Position numbers and translations under genes: made by a program. A stretch of 22,471 bases of DNA from UBA9676 sp036522155. GTDB lineage: Bacteria > Actinomycetota > Actinomycetes > Streptosporangiales > Streptosporangiaceae. The stretch covers positions 1-22,471 of the forward strand of contig DATDGI010000258.1 in NCBI GenBank assembly GCA_036522155.1, given 5' to 3'. Positions 8,850 through 16,562 of the stretch are shown here, in pieces; positions within the stretch are counted from its first letter, which is position 1, and the number at the start of each line of letters is the position of its first letter. The notes beneath the pieces were generated by a model, which saw nothing but the letters and a program-made list of their open reading frames with translations, had not been told where the DNA came from and did no database searches.

Positions 8850-9629
8850 GGCGGCCGCGCGGTTGAGCGGCTGGCCGCCGGTGGCGGCCAGGTAGGCGTC
8901 GATGATGCCCGGTACGTCGTCGCCGGCCTGCACGATCTTGCCCTTTTCCAGCCAGATGACGCGGTTACAGGTCTCCTCGATCTGCGCCATGCTGTGGGCC
9001 ACCACGAACACCGTCCCGGCCTCCGCGCGGAGTTCCTCGATCCGCTGGCGACTCTTGACCCGGAACTCCGCGTCCCCGGTGACCAGCGCCTCGTCGATGA
9101 GCAGCACGTCGTGGCTGCGGGCGGAGGCGATGGCGAACCGCAGCCGCGAGCCCATGCCGGTGGAGTAGGCGTTCATGGGCAGGTTGATGAAGTCGCCCAC
9201 CCCGGAGAAGTCCACGATCGACTGATAGCGCTCCTTGACCTCGCGCGGGGTCATGCCCATGGCCAGCCCGCAGACCACCACGTTGCGCTCGCCGGTGAGG
9301 TCATCCAGGAGGGCGGCGTTGACCCCGAGCAGCGAGGCGTGGCCGGTGGTGTAGACGGCGCCGCTCTCCGGGGGCAGCAGCCCGGCGATCGCCCGCAGCA
9401 GGGTGGTCTTGCCGGAGCCGTTCCGGCCGATCACGCCGACCGCGTCGCCCCGGTTGGCCACGAACGACACGCCCCGGATGGCGTGCACTTCCCGCACCGA
9501 CGGGCGGTGCTGCCGGCGCAGCATGCGCAGGAACGCGGTCGCGGCCGTGCCCCGGTCGGCCCGCGAGCCGAACACGCGGTAGACGATGTGCAGGTTGTCT
9601 ACGACGACCAGGGGCTCAGCCGCGGCCAT
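8841..9629 (-). CDS. ABC transporter ATP-binding subunit, polysaccharide/teichoic-acid export type
   Basis: The 262-residue ATPase energises export through the permease encoded just upstream. The Walker A is GRNGSGKTT (residues 68-76), the signature YSTGMGSR (155-162) replaces the usual LSGGQ, the Walker B is VLLIDEA (175-181) and the switch His is H212. The YSxGM signature and the STGMGSRLRFAIA context are typical of the RfbE/TagH/Wzt family, which exports lipid-linked O-antigen, teichoic acid or galactan. There is no Wzt-like C-terminal glycan-binding domain. ATG 9629 has a strong Shine-Dalgarno (GGAGGTGA, five bases away) and overlaps the permease 3' end by 14 bases, so translation is probably coupled. 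In mycobacteria the comparable Rv3781/Rv3783 pair is associated with galactan export; the substrate here is not known. Confidence 0.92.
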   Translation of the reverse strand: MAAAEPLVVVDNLHIVYRVFGSRADRGTAATAFLRMLRRQHRPSVREVHAIRGVSFVANRGDAVGVIGRNGSGKTTLLRAIAGLLPPESGAVYTTGHASLLGVNAALLDDLTGERNVVVCGLAMGMTPREVKERYQSIVDFSGVGDFINLPMNAYSTGMGSRLRFAIASARSHDVLLIDEALVTGDAEFRVKSRQRIEELRAEAGTVFVVAHSMAQIEETCNRVIWLEKGKIVQAGDDVPGIIDAYLAATGGQPLNRAAAKT

Positions 9630-10689
9630 AGGTCACCTCCGCCTGCCAGAAGACGAAGTAGCCGATCACGATGGCGAGCACCGCCCAGCCCACGCCGTAC
9701 ACCCACAGGCTGCTGTTGCTCACGACGAAGTGGCAGGTGTCGAGCAGCGCGGGGTGGGGCACGCCCTTGGCCTGCTGGTGCAGGGCCGTGCCGCAGAGCT
9801 GGCGGTTGTACGGCCGGTAGCCGCTCACGGTGTGGCGCAGCGAGGTCAGCAGGGAGTTCCTGACCAGTTCGATGTAGACCGCGGCCGGGTTGATCTGGAG
9901 CAGGTAGCTGATCTTCTTGTGCAGGTACAGGGTGGCCAGCGCGGGGATGAAGAACATCACGCCGGAGGCGTACATCCAGGTCCGCACGATGAACGGGATC
10001 AGCTGGCTGACGTCCTCCACCCCGGCCCCGATCCGGGCGAGGATGAACCCGACCCCCACGTTGAACAGCGTCTGCAGCGCGATCACGGGCACGACCAGCA
10101 GCCAGTACCAGGTGATGGGCTCGCCCGTGGCCAGCACGATCACGATCAGCACCACCATCGAGATGAGCATCTGCTGCAGCTCGATGATGATGTAGCCGAG
10201 CGGGAGGCACGCGCGGGGGAAGTGCAGCGCCCTGATCAGCTGCAGGGTGTCGTTGATCACCCGGGACGCGATGATGAACGAGCGCTGGGTGAAGTTGAAG
10301 ATGAAGATGCCGGTGACCAGGAACGCGATGAAGTTCGGCACTCCGCGCTTGGTGTCCAGGATCACGCCGAAGATCAGGAAGTAGACGGCCGCGTTCAGCA
10401 GCGGGGTGAGGATCTGCCAGACCTGGCCCAGCCGGGCCTCGCTGTACATGGCGATGTTGCGCGCGGTCGCGAAGGCGAGCACGAAATGCCGCCGCTGCCA
10501 CAGCTGCTTCAGGTAGGTCCACGGTCCGGGACGGGCGGCGCTCGGGGTCAGGCCATAGCGGTCGGCCAGGGCGGCCAGCGGCTCGTCCGGCAGCAGGCCC
10601 TGCGGGGCCGGCGAGGGGGCCGGGACGATAGGCGCCTCACCAGGCCCGCTGAGGGTCCGGGCGCCCTTCACCCGGGTGGGCTCGCTCAC
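9616..10689 (-). CDS. ABC-2 type permease, polysaccharide/teichoic-acid exporter
   Basis: The 357-residue membrane subunit pairs with the ATPase that follows. After about 90 cytoplasmic residues there is an amphipathic stretch, then about six hydrophobic segments with the family's LGQVWQILTPLLNAAVYFLIFG and RALHFPRACLPL-type sequences near the first loop. It ends with VTYGRG, as many RfbD/Wzm permeases do. The loop before the last membrane segment is unusually long and has two Cys (C299, C319) that could form a disulfide outside the cell. The start is GTG 10689: it reads VSEPTRVKG and has TAGGCT exactly 7 bases upstream (10697-10702), fitting a leaderless transcript. It is divergent from the MarR regulator, whose operator-like dyad lies upstream of both. 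Confidence 0.9.
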   Translation of the reverse strand: MSEPTRVKGARTLSGPGEAPIVPAPSPAPQGLLPDEPLAALADRYGLTPSAARPGPWTYLKQLWQRRHFVLAFATARNIAMYSEARLGQVWQILTPLLNAAVYFLIFGVILDTKRGVPNFIAFLVTGIFIFNFTQRSFIIASRVINDTLQLIRALHFPRACLPLGYIIIELQQMLISMVVLIVIVLATGEPITWYWLLVVPVIALQTLFNVGVGFILARIGAGVEDVSQLIPFIVRTWMYASGVMFFIPALATLYLHKKISYLLQINPAAVYIELVRNSLLTSLRHTVSGYRPYNRQLCGTALHQQAKGVPHPALLDTCHFVVSNSSLWVYGVGWAVLAIVIGYFVFWQAEVTYGRG

Positions 10690-10696
10690 AGCGGCG

Positions 10697-10702
10697 AGCC
10701 TA
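10697..10702 (-). promoter_or_regulatory. -10 element (TAGGCT) for the exporter operon, probably leaderless
   Basis: TAGGCT on the minus strand fits the actinobacterial TAnnnT -10 consensus and is exactly 7 bases from the GTG start. Transcription would therefore begin at the start codon. I see no convincing -35. The same hexamer-to-start spacing occurs before the STAS and GT2 genes. Confidence 0.5.
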
Positions 10703-10780
10703 TGTTGCGCAGGCGGCGCAAGGTGCGGGGACGGCAGGAGCGGCGGCCCCAGGCGCGGCGGCCCCGCCGCGGCCCAGATG

Positions 10781-10841
10781 AGTTGTATGAAGCAACTCTC
10801 ACGCTGCGAATGTACCATCGTGAGAGTTGTAGTGTACAACT
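10781..10841. promoter_or_regulatory. 61-bp palindromic operator region with two 17-bp MarR-type sites
   Basis: Two 17-bp sites, AGTTGTATGAAGCAACT (10781-10797) and AGTTGTAGTGTACAACT (10825-10841), are themselves inverted repeats; the second has perfect 7-bp arms. They are also arranged as a larger dyad. The 23-base left arm (10781-10803) matches the reverse complement of the right arm (10819-10841) at 18 of 23 positions, with all five mismatches together, around a 15-base spacer. The inner arms CAACTCTCACG and CGTGAGAGTTG are perfect. It lies between the divergent exporter operon and the marR gene and covers the probable marR -10, so autorepression is likely. Control of the exporter is inference. 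Confidence 0.75.
10835..10840 (+). promoter_or_regulatory. -10-like element (TACAAC) for marR, inside the operator
   Basis: TACAAC lies exactly 7 bases before the GTG at 10848, the spacing seen at other starts in this window, and no Shine-Dalgarno is present. It is embedded in the right 17-bp inverted repeat, so a bound MarR dimer would block RNA polymerase. TAGTGT at 10830-10835 is an alternative. Confidence 0.4.
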
Positions 10842-10847
10842 GTTCAT

Positions 10848-11522
10848 GTGGACCCTTCGATGCCGGACGCGGATCTCGACCGGCTGCTCGCGCGGCTGCT
10901 GCGGGTGATGAACCCGGCCGCGGCCGACCAGGCGGATCGGGCCGTAACGGAGGATACTGTCCCGGTCGCGGCTGGGTTCCCATCGGTCTCGGCTTCGGAG
11001 GCCCGCGCCCTGATCGAGCTGCTGGTGGCGCGGGGCATCGCCCAGGGCCAGCTGGCGGGCCTGCTCGGGCTGGAGAAGAGCACCGTGAGCAGGCTGGCGG
11101 CCGGCCTGGAACGCAAGGGCTGGCTGCGGCGTGGCCGGGACGAGGACAACCAGCGCTACGTCCGCCTCTACCTCACCCCCGAGGGCCGGGCGATCGCCGC
11201 CCAGGTCTGGCAGGCCTGGCAGTCGCGCCAGGCGCGGATCCTGGCCGGCCTGTCGGACGAGGAGCGGGCCGGGCTCGCCGCCGGGCTGCGCGGCCTGGTG
11301 CGCGGGCTGGCCGCCGAGGGCCTGCTGGCCGACGGGGCCACGCCGCCACCGGCCCCAGACCGCCCCGGCTTGGCCCCAGGCCGGCCGGACGTGGCCCCGG
11401 GCAGGCAGGACCTGGCCCCGTCTCAGCGAAGCGGCTCGGCGACGGCCGGGCCGGGCGGGATGGGTGACCTGGCCGGGGCGGGAGGCTCCGACCGGTACAC
11501 CGAGACGCCGTCGGCCTTATAG
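10848..11522 (+). CDS. MarR-family transcriptional regulator with Pro/Gly-rich C-terminal tail
   Basis: The 224-residue regulator has a winged helix at about residues 50-115. It includes QLAGLLGLEKSTVSRLAAGLERKGWL (a recognition helix in two pieces, split near KSTV) and a wing with RRGRDEDNQRYVRLYLTPEG. The DxRxxxLxLT-type pattern is characteristic of MarR. The helical dimerisation part ends near residue 162. The remaining 60 residues are Pro/Gly/Ala-rich and include the near-repeats RPGLAP, RPDVAP and RQDLAP. The last 33 codons overlap, in antisense, the 3' end of the membrane-protein gene. GTG 10848 is preferred as a leaderless start; ATG 10860 is an alternative. It is divergent from the exporter operon and probably regulates itself and perhaps the exporter through the 61-bp dyad. 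The effector is unknown. Confidence 0.88.
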   Translation: MDPSMPDADLDRLLARLLRVMNPAAADQADRAVTEDTVPVAAGFPSVSASEARALIELLVARGIAQGQLAGLLGLEKSTVSRLAAGLERKGWLRRGRDEDNQRYVRLYLTPEGRAIAAQVWQAWQSRQARILAGLSDEERAGLAAGLRGLVRGLAAEGLLADGATPPPAPDRPGLAPGRPDVAPGRQDLAPSQRSGSATAGPGGMGDLAGAGGSDRYTETPSAL

Positions 11523-13501
11523 GCGTAACGGAAGCCGGCCTTGTGCAGGAACCGGTTGACCGCGGGGTTCTGCGCCCAGACCAGCACCCAGGCGACATGC
11601 ATGAGTTCCGCGCTGCGCCGGGCGGCCCGCTTTTCGGCCCAGGTGCTCGCGGCCGCCCCGCCCTGGGCCCGCAACAGCCCGGCGTAGAACGCGCGCCGCT
11701 GAAGGCCGGCCAGGGTGGCGGGCGGGATGCGGGACACATAAGCGTCACCCAGCGGGTGGCCGTCGGCCGTCGCCAGCACCATGGTTTCCGGCGGGAATCC
11801 GAGGCCGGCGACCGGCAGGCCCCCGCGCATGCCAAACGGGATGTCGACCACGATCGAGCCGGAATGATCGGCGGCGATCGGCCCGTCCAGGGCGGGCATG
11901 GTGGTCGGCATGACCCCGATCGGCGATGGTTCGGAGCTGATATTGCCCGACCAGCCGGCCTCGATCACCCCGCAGGCGATGGCGACCGCGAGCACGGGCC
12001 GGGCATGGGCCGCCAGCCAGGCGACCCCGGCCCCGGCCAGCAGGGCCGCGGCGAGCAGCCCCACCTCGGTGAACCGGTCCGCTTCCCGGAAGTCGGCCAG
12101 GCCGGGCAGCCGGACGAACCAGGTGAACGGCATCAGCGCGGACATCCGCACCCCGTTGTAGAGCACAGGAACGGGGACGCGGTTGCGGCCGAGCAGCCAC
12201 GGTACGGGGCCGAGGGCGAGCAGTGAGCAGCACAGCCAGAGCAGCCCGAGCCGCCGGGCGCTGCGCCGCCGCCACGCGGCCACCAGGCCCACCAGCGCCA
12301 GCAGGCTCAGTATCAGCCCATAGCCGGCCACCACTTGCTCCGGCCGGCCGCGGTAGTACAGGGACGCCAGTCCCGGAAGGCCGTATGCGGCCAGCCGGGG
12401 CGAGGGCGCGAACATCTGGGCCAGGCTCGCCCCGGAGCCCTGATAACTGTGGGCCAGCACGAACCCGGGGATGGCGGCACCGCCCGAGGCCGCCTGCGCG
12501 GCCATGGCGACGATCTGCGGGCTGGCGACCAGCAGGGCGACCACGGCGGCATCGGCCGTGGCGCGCAGCTTGGCCAGCGACGGCGCCCGCACCAGCCAGG
12601 GGAGCAGGACCAGCGCCGCGACCGCCGCCGCCAGCAGCGCTGATTCCTGGTCGGTCAGCAGGGCGATGCCGAGCACCAGGCCGAGGATGATCGCTGGCCG
12701 GCGCCCGGGCGCGCGGCTCAGCCGCACCGCCGCCGCCAGGGCGATCGGCAGGAACAGGGCGCCGAGCGCAAGATTCAGTTCGTACCAGCTGCGCCAGGCC
12801 AGGATGGAGGACAGCCCGAAGAACGCGCCCGCCGCGATCGCGCCGATGCCGGTCGGCAGCCACAGCCGGGCCGCCCGGTACGTGGCGTAGCAGAGCAGGC
12901 CGGGGCAGGCGACCGACAGGAGGTTGTACGAGGCGCTGGGGCCGAACAGCAGTGTGACCGGGGTCATCAGCAGCCCGGGCAGCGGCATCAGGGTGTGGAA
13001 CGCGAGCTGGGTCCCAACCGGGGCGGCGAGGTAGCTGGTCACCCACGGGTTGCCGAGGTGGGTGACCTGGTGGGCCATCCACCAGAACCCCCAGACGTAG
13101 GCGGCGGCGTCGCGGGTGGCGGGCAGGGAACCAGCCAGATAGGTCGCCCGCGGCCAGCTCACCGCGATACCCGCGGCCAGGTAGGCGACGAGCAGCGCAG
13201 CTTGCCGGGCGGCCGGGCCGCCCAGCCGGAGCCAGTGGGGCCGCCGCGGCGGGGCCGGGCCGGTCGAGGCGGGCTCGCCGGGAATGGTGCGGGGCCGGGC
13301 TTGGGTGACGGGCGCGGTGAGGAGCGGGCCGCCGGCCAGTGCGGTGCCGGTGACTGGGCCGCCCGCCAGCGGGCCGGCTGTGGGTGGATCGGCAGCCAGC
13401 GGGTCGGCGGGTGTGGCCGGCCCGGGCACCAGCGGCGGCGCCGTCACCGTGCTGATGGCCGCGCCACCCACCGCGGGCCCGACGCGACCCTGCCGGTCCA
13501 T
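11423..13501 (-). CDS. Polytopic membrane protein, GT-C-like (paralog of next gene)
   Basis: The 692-residue protein has an Ala/Pro/Gly-rich cytoplasmic N-terminus of about 95 residues, then about 11-12 hydrophobic segments and a soluble C-terminal domain. The first extracytoplasmic loop carries LPATRDAAAYVWGFWWMAHQ, then NPWVTSYLAAPVGTQLAFHT and MPLPGLLMTPVTLLFGPSASYN. This layout (an acidic residue in loop 1 and a long run of membrane helices) resembles GT-C glycosyltransferases that use polyprenyl-phosphate sugars, but activity is inferred from form only. ATG 13501 has GGGGGAG five bases upstream. The neighbour at 13765-15846 is a close paralog across the whole length. The 3' end overlaps marR by 100 bases in antisense. 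No enzyme name can be given with confidence. Confidence 0.85.
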   Translation of the reverse strand: MDRQGRVGPAVGGAAISTVTAPPLVPGPATPADPLAADPPTAGPLAGGPVTGTALAGGPLLTAPVTQARPRTIPGEPASTGPAPPRRPHWLRLGGPAARQAALLVAYLAAGIAVSWPRATYLAGSLPATRDAAAYVWGFWWMAHQVTHLGNPWVTSYLAAPVGTQLAFHTLMPLPGLLMTPVTLLFGPSASYNLLSVACPGLLCYATYRAARLWLPTGIGAIAAGAFFGLSSILAWRSWYELNLALGALFLPIALAAAVRLSRAPGRRPAIILGLVLGIALLTDQESALLAAAVAALVLLPWLVRAPSLAKLRATADAAVVALLVASPQIVAMAAQAASGGAAIPGFVLAHSYQGSGASLAQMFAPSPRLAAYGLPGLASLYYRGRPEQVVAGYGLILSLLALVGLVAAWRRRSARRLGLLWLCCSLLALGPVPWLLGRNRVPVPVLYNGVRMSALMPFTWFVRLPGLADFREADRFTEVGLLAAALLAGAGVAWLAAHARPVLAVAIACGVIEAGWSGNISSEPSPIGVMPTTMPALDGPIAADHSGSIVVDIPFGMRGGLPVAGLGFPPETMVLATADGHPLGDAYVSRIPPATLAGLQRRAFYAGLLRAQGGAAASTWAEKRAARRSAELMHVAWVLVWAQNPAVNRFLHKAGFRYAYKADGVSVYRSEPPAPARSPIPPGPAVAEPLR

Positions 13502-13610
13502 GCGCTCCCCCTGTGCCCTCGACCCCAGCTTGGCGGCAATACCCGGTGGGCAAGTCGTGCCACGGTTTGTGGAAAACAATTTTCACGGTCAGCGGATAGG
13601 GCCGGTTATG

Positions 13611-13623
13611 ACTTTGACAAAGT
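13611..13623. repeat. 13-bp palindrome ACTTTGACAAAGT
   Basis: Six-base arms flank a central A about 110 bases upstream of the membrane-protein start at 13501. The minus strand contains TTGTCA, which resembles a -35 box, but no good -10 follows at standard spacing (TATCCG after 16 bases is weak). It could be an operator; no function is shown. Confidence 0.35.
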
Positions 13624-13710
13624 TTGGCCATAATCCGCGCCGCTGCGATTGGCAAGCCTGGAGTGGCGCTTGCCCGGCAATTAGGTAACTGGCGGTGCGG
13701 TGCTAAGGTT

Positions 13711-13722
13711 CCCGGATTACCC
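13711..13722 (-). repeat. Upstream element GGGTAATCCGGG, copy 1
   Basis: On the minus strand GGGTAATCCGGG lies about 210 bases before the first GT-C-like gene. An identical 12-mer lies about 77 bases before its paralog (15923-15934). Bases beyond it also resemble each other (TTAGCAC...CGCACC against TTGCACATCGCACC). It looks like a regulatory element kept since the gene duplicated. A nearby hairpin ATTACC (13716-13721)/GGTAAT (13732-13737) overlaps it. Confidence 0.45.
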
Positions 13723-13764
13723 TCAAAAAGTGGTAATGAATGACTATATAAAGCCTATGCCAGG

Positions 13765-15846
13765 TTATGCCTGAGTCCGGTTGCGGTAGCCGACGTGCTG
13801 ATAGATCAGCACGCCGTGGTCGCGGTAGGCGTACCGGAACCCGGTGTCCTTGAGGTAGGTGAGCACGTACTGGTCGACGCTGATGTTCCGCTTCCACACC
13901 ACGGCCCAGCCGAGGTGGAGCTGGCTGGCATCCCGCCCCGCCGCGAGCAGTTGCGCGGGCGGCAGCACGATCGGTGTCAGCGGCGTGATGCCAGTGGGGT
14001 ACTGGCATCCGGTGGCCTGTGACTGATGGCCGGGCACGTAGCGACCGTCACTGGGCGACCAAAGGCAGGATTGTGGCCGTTCGTGCTGGACGAACACCAG
14101 GTTGCTGTAGAAGGGATGGGACATCATCTTGCGGATGACGGACTCCGGGACTCGCGAGGTGTAGGCGATCGCCCGCGGGTGGCCGTCCGCGGTGGCCATC
14201 ACCAGCGCCTTGGGGAAGAACGGCGCCCCGTAGACCGGGATCCCGCCCCGGATGCCAAACGGCAGATCCACCACGACCGAGTGTGAGTGATCGGCCGCTA
14301 TCAAGGAGTCGGCCAGCGTGTAGTGCGTCGGCATCGGGGCGATCTTCGAGCTGCCGGAATAGCCCAGTTCCAGGACGCCAAGGACCAGCACAAGCGCCAG
14401 CAGGGGCCGGGCGTGGTAGCGCAGCCAGTTCACCGCCGCCCCGGCGAGCAGTGCGGCGGGCAGCAGCCCGAGGATGGCCAGCCGGTCCGCCTCCCGGAAG
14501 CTGGACAGGCCCGGGATCCGGATGAACCAGGTGAACGGCATCAGCGCGGACACCCGGGTATGGCGCCAGTTCATGGCGAGCGGAAGGTACTGGTGCTTGC
14601 CGATCCACAGCGAGGAGCCCAGGGCCAGGGCGGCACAGCCGACCCACAGCGCGGCGAGCAGCCAGGCGTTCCTGCGCCGCCAGGAAACGGTCAGGCCGAG
14701 CAGCGCGAGCACGGTGAGGACGGTGCCGAACATCGGCATTCCCTCGTTGTCCCGGCCGTGCAGGAAGGGCGCGGCCAGGCTGGCCAGCCCGAAGTCGGCG
14801 GCCCGCGGGGTGGGCGAGAACATGCCGGGCAGCCCGATCCCGTACTGCTTGTAGGACACCGCCAGCAGATCGGGCTTGATCGCCAGGCCGCCGTGGGAGA
14901 GCACCACCTCCTGCGCCATGGCGAAGATCTGAGGGCTGGCGAGAACGGCTCCGGCCAGCACCGCCAGCCCGGTCGGCCACAGCTTGGCCCACGACGGCCG
15001 CCAGACCAGCCACGGCAGCAGGGTGAGGCCGGTGACGATGGCCGCCAGCAACGCCGACTCCTGGTCGGTGAGCACCGCGGCCCCCATGACCAGGCCCAGG
15101 ATTACCGCCTGCCGGCGGCCGGGAGTGCGGCGCAGCCGCACCGAGGCTTCCAGCGCCATCGGCAGGAAGATGGCCCCGAGCCCGATGTTCAGGCGATACC
15201 AGGCCATCTGGGTGAGCATGGCGGACAGCCCGAAGAACGCCCCGGCGGCAACCGCGCCGGTGGCCGACGGCACCCACAGCCGGGCCGCCCGGTACATGGC
15301 GTAGCCCAGCAGGCCGGGCGTCAGCATGGCGATCAGGCTGTAGGAGAAGCTGGGGCCGAGGACCAGGGTGACCGGGGTCATCAGCAGGCCCGGCAGCGGC
15401 AGCAGCGAGTGGAAGCCAAGCTGGATGCCGGCCGGCGCTGCCATCCGGTTGGTGAACCAGGGGTTGGCCAGGTGGATGACCTGGTGCGCTATCCACCAGA
15501 AACCCCAGACATAGCTGGCGGTGTCCCGGGTGGACGGCAGCTGGCCGGCGATGTAGGTGGCCAGCGGCCAGGTAACCGCGACCCCGGCCACGATGAACCC
15601 GCCCAGCACCGACAGCTGGCGACGGACCGGGCTGGCGGTCATGGCGCGCCCGGCCCGGCTGGCCGAGAACCGGCCAGGCCAGGAATCCCGCCCAGCCGCC
15701 GTACCCGGGCGTCCGCCAGTGGTGCTCTCCTGGCCAGCCGCGGCACCGGCCGGTTCCTGGCTGGCCGATTCCTGCGCCTGGATGTCCAGCGCGCCGGTGG
15801 CGGCACCAGCCGCTTGAGCAGACCGGTCCCGGTCGGCCCCTTCCAT
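13765..15846 (-). CDS. Polytopic membrane protein, GT-C-like (paralog of preceding gene)
   Basis: The 693-residue protein aligns by eye with its neighbour from the first membrane helix to the C-terminus. Shared blocks are YVWGFWWIAHQVIHLANPWF, LLPLPGLLMTPVTLVLGPSF, GAVAAGAFFGLSA, LTDQESALLAA, VSALMPFTWFIRIPGL and the C-terminal GFRYAYRDHGVLIY. The N-terminus (about 75 residues) is Ala/Gly/Gln-rich and unlike the paralog. The soluble C-terminal domain has an insertion of roughly 50 residues with two Cys that the paralog lacks. The likely topology is about 11-12 membrane helices. The function is probably transfer of a sugar from a lipid carrier outside the membrane; this rests on overall form, not a proven motif. 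ATG 15846 has GAGGTGA five bases upstream. It is divergent from the RsbW-like gene. Confidence 0.85.
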   Translation of the reverse strand: MEGADRDRSAQAAGAATGALDIQAQESASQEPAGAAAGQESTTGGRPGTAAGRDSWPGRFSASRAGRAMTASPVRRQLSVLGGFIVAGVAVTWPLATYIAGQLPSTRDTASYVWGFWWIAHQVIHLANPWFTNRMAAPAGIQLGFHSLLPLPGLLMTPVTLVLGPSFSYSLIAMLTPGLLGYAMYRAARLWVPSATGAVAAGAFFGLSAMLTQMAWYRLNIGLGAIFLPMALEASVRLRRTPGRRQAVILGLVMGAAVLTDQESALLAAIVTGLTLLPWLVWRPSWAKLWPTGLAVLAGAVLASPQIFAMAQEVVLSHGGLAIKPDLLAVSYKQYGIGLPGMFSPTPRAADFGLASLAAPFLHGRDNEGMPMFGTVLTVLALLGLTVSWRRRNAWLLAALWVGCAALALGSSLWIGKHQYLPLAMNWRHTRVSALMPFTWFIRIPGLSSFREADRLAILGLLPAALLAGAAVNWLRYHARPLLALVLVLGVLELGYSGSSKIAPMPTHYTLADSLIAADHSHSVVVDLPFGIRGGIPVYGAPFFPKALVMATADGHPRAIAYTSRVPESVIRKMMSHPFYSNLVFVQHERPQSCLWSPSDGRYVPGHQSQATGCQYPTGITPLTPIVLPPAQLLAAGRDASQLHLGWAVVWKRNISVDQYVLTYLKDTGFRYAYRDHGVLIYQHVGYRNRTQA

Positions 15847-15922
15847 GAGTTCACCTCGTCCAGCAGCTCATCGGGTGGGCGCGCGTCTTGTGCTGACCGC
15901 CCGGGTGCGATGTGCAACCCTG

Positions 15923-15934
15923 CCCGGATTACCC
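15923..15934 (-). repeat. Upstream element GGGTAATCCGGG, copy 2
   Basis: This is identical to the 12-mer at 13711-13722 and lies upstream of the second GT-C-like paralog, in the divergent intergenic region 15847-16007. The same region holds an inverted repeat GGTGG (15939-15943)/CCACC (15952-15956). No convincing -10/-35 pair was found for either direction. Confidence 0.45.
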
Positions 15935-16007
15935 GTTCGGTGGCGGCAGAACCACCCCATGCTACTGGGAGTGGCCGATCCCTCCTGGCGGATGAAGGTA
16001 ACCGCCG

Positions 16008-16550
16008 ATGGATACCAAGTTGTTGTTGCTGCCGGTGGCGGGAGGGACTAAAGATACTTCAGGGGCTAATAGCGGTTTCCGGTATGAATCTGCTGGGCAT
16101 TTCGGTCGTATCGGGTCTGGAGGGGCGGGGTGTGCCTGGGAGGTGAGTGGTTCGAGCGTCGTGCTGCTCCCGCACACCCCGGCCAGTGTCGCTGCCGCTC
16201 GTAGCCAGATCAGCACCCAACTGCACGAGGCGGGCATCGTCCCCCCGGCCATCGGCGATGCGGCCCTGGTGGTCAGCGAGCTGCTGAGTAATGCCATCCT
16301 GCACGCCAGGCCGCTGCCCGGGGCCCAGGTGCAGGTGGCATGGCTGCTGCGCGATGGGTCGCTGGAGGTGGCGGTGAGCGATGGCGGCAGCGTCACCCGG
16401 CCGCGGCCTGCTCACCCTTCCCTCACCTCGACCGGCGGCCGCGGGCTGGCCATCGTCTCCTGCCTGGCCCATAGCTGGGGGGTGCGCACCGACGACGCAT
16501 GGACCACGGTGTGGGCCGTGCTCCCGGCTCCCGCGGATAGGCGTAACTAG
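16008..16550 (+). CDS. RsbW-like anti-sigma/serine kinase ATPase (HATPase_c_2)
   Basis: The 180-residue protein carries a GHKL ATPase domain at about 50-175. The N-box is ALVVSELLSNAILHA (N95), the G1 box VAVSDGGS (D125) and the G2 box STGGRGLAIV (142-150). Domains of this size without a His-phosphotransfer region are anti-sigma factors or Ser/Thr kinases of the RsbW/SpoIIAB type, which hold a sigma factor or phosphorylate a STAS partner. A STAS protein is encoded two genes downstream (18014-18352), and no sigma factor is seen. ATG 16008 has GAAGG about 10 bases upstream. The first 45 residues are not family-like, so a later start cannot be excluded. The gene ends just before the palindrome at 16551-16562. 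Confidence 0.85.
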   Translation: MDTKLLLLPVAGGTKDTSGANSGFRYESAGHFGRIGSGGAGCAWEVSGSSVVLLPHTPASVAAARSQISTQLHEAGIVPPAIGDAALVVSELLSNAILHARPLPGAQVQVAWLLRDGSLEVAVSDGGSVTRPRPAHPSLTSTGGRGLAIVSCLAHSWGVRTDDAWTTVWAVLPAPADRRN

Positions 16551-16562
16551 CCGGTTAACCGG
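16551..16562. repeat. Perfect 12-bp palindrome CCGGTTAACCGG after the RsbW-like stop codon
   Basis: It starts at the base after the TAG stop. A second small inverted repeat follows at 16568-16580 (CTTCC-TGC-GGAAG). Neither has the loop and U-run of a classic terminator. They could be an operator for the downstream arginine-deiminase-like gene. Confidence 0.35.

Noticed and set aside
9586..10908. Plus-strand open frame of 440 residues opposite the exporter permease
   Set aside because: Low-complexity His/Asp/Gln-rich shadow; the minus strand encodes an ABC-2 permease with membrane helices and coupled ATPase.
13502..13579. Longer start (TTG 13579) for the first GT-C-like gene
   Set aside because: ATG 13501 has a well-placed GGGGGAG; the extra 26 residues have no support.
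14287..16146. Plus-strand open frame of 619 residues opposite the second GT-C-like gene
   Set aside because: The translation is a Gly/Gln/Arg/His-rich shadow; the minus-strand protein is conserved with its tandem paralog.
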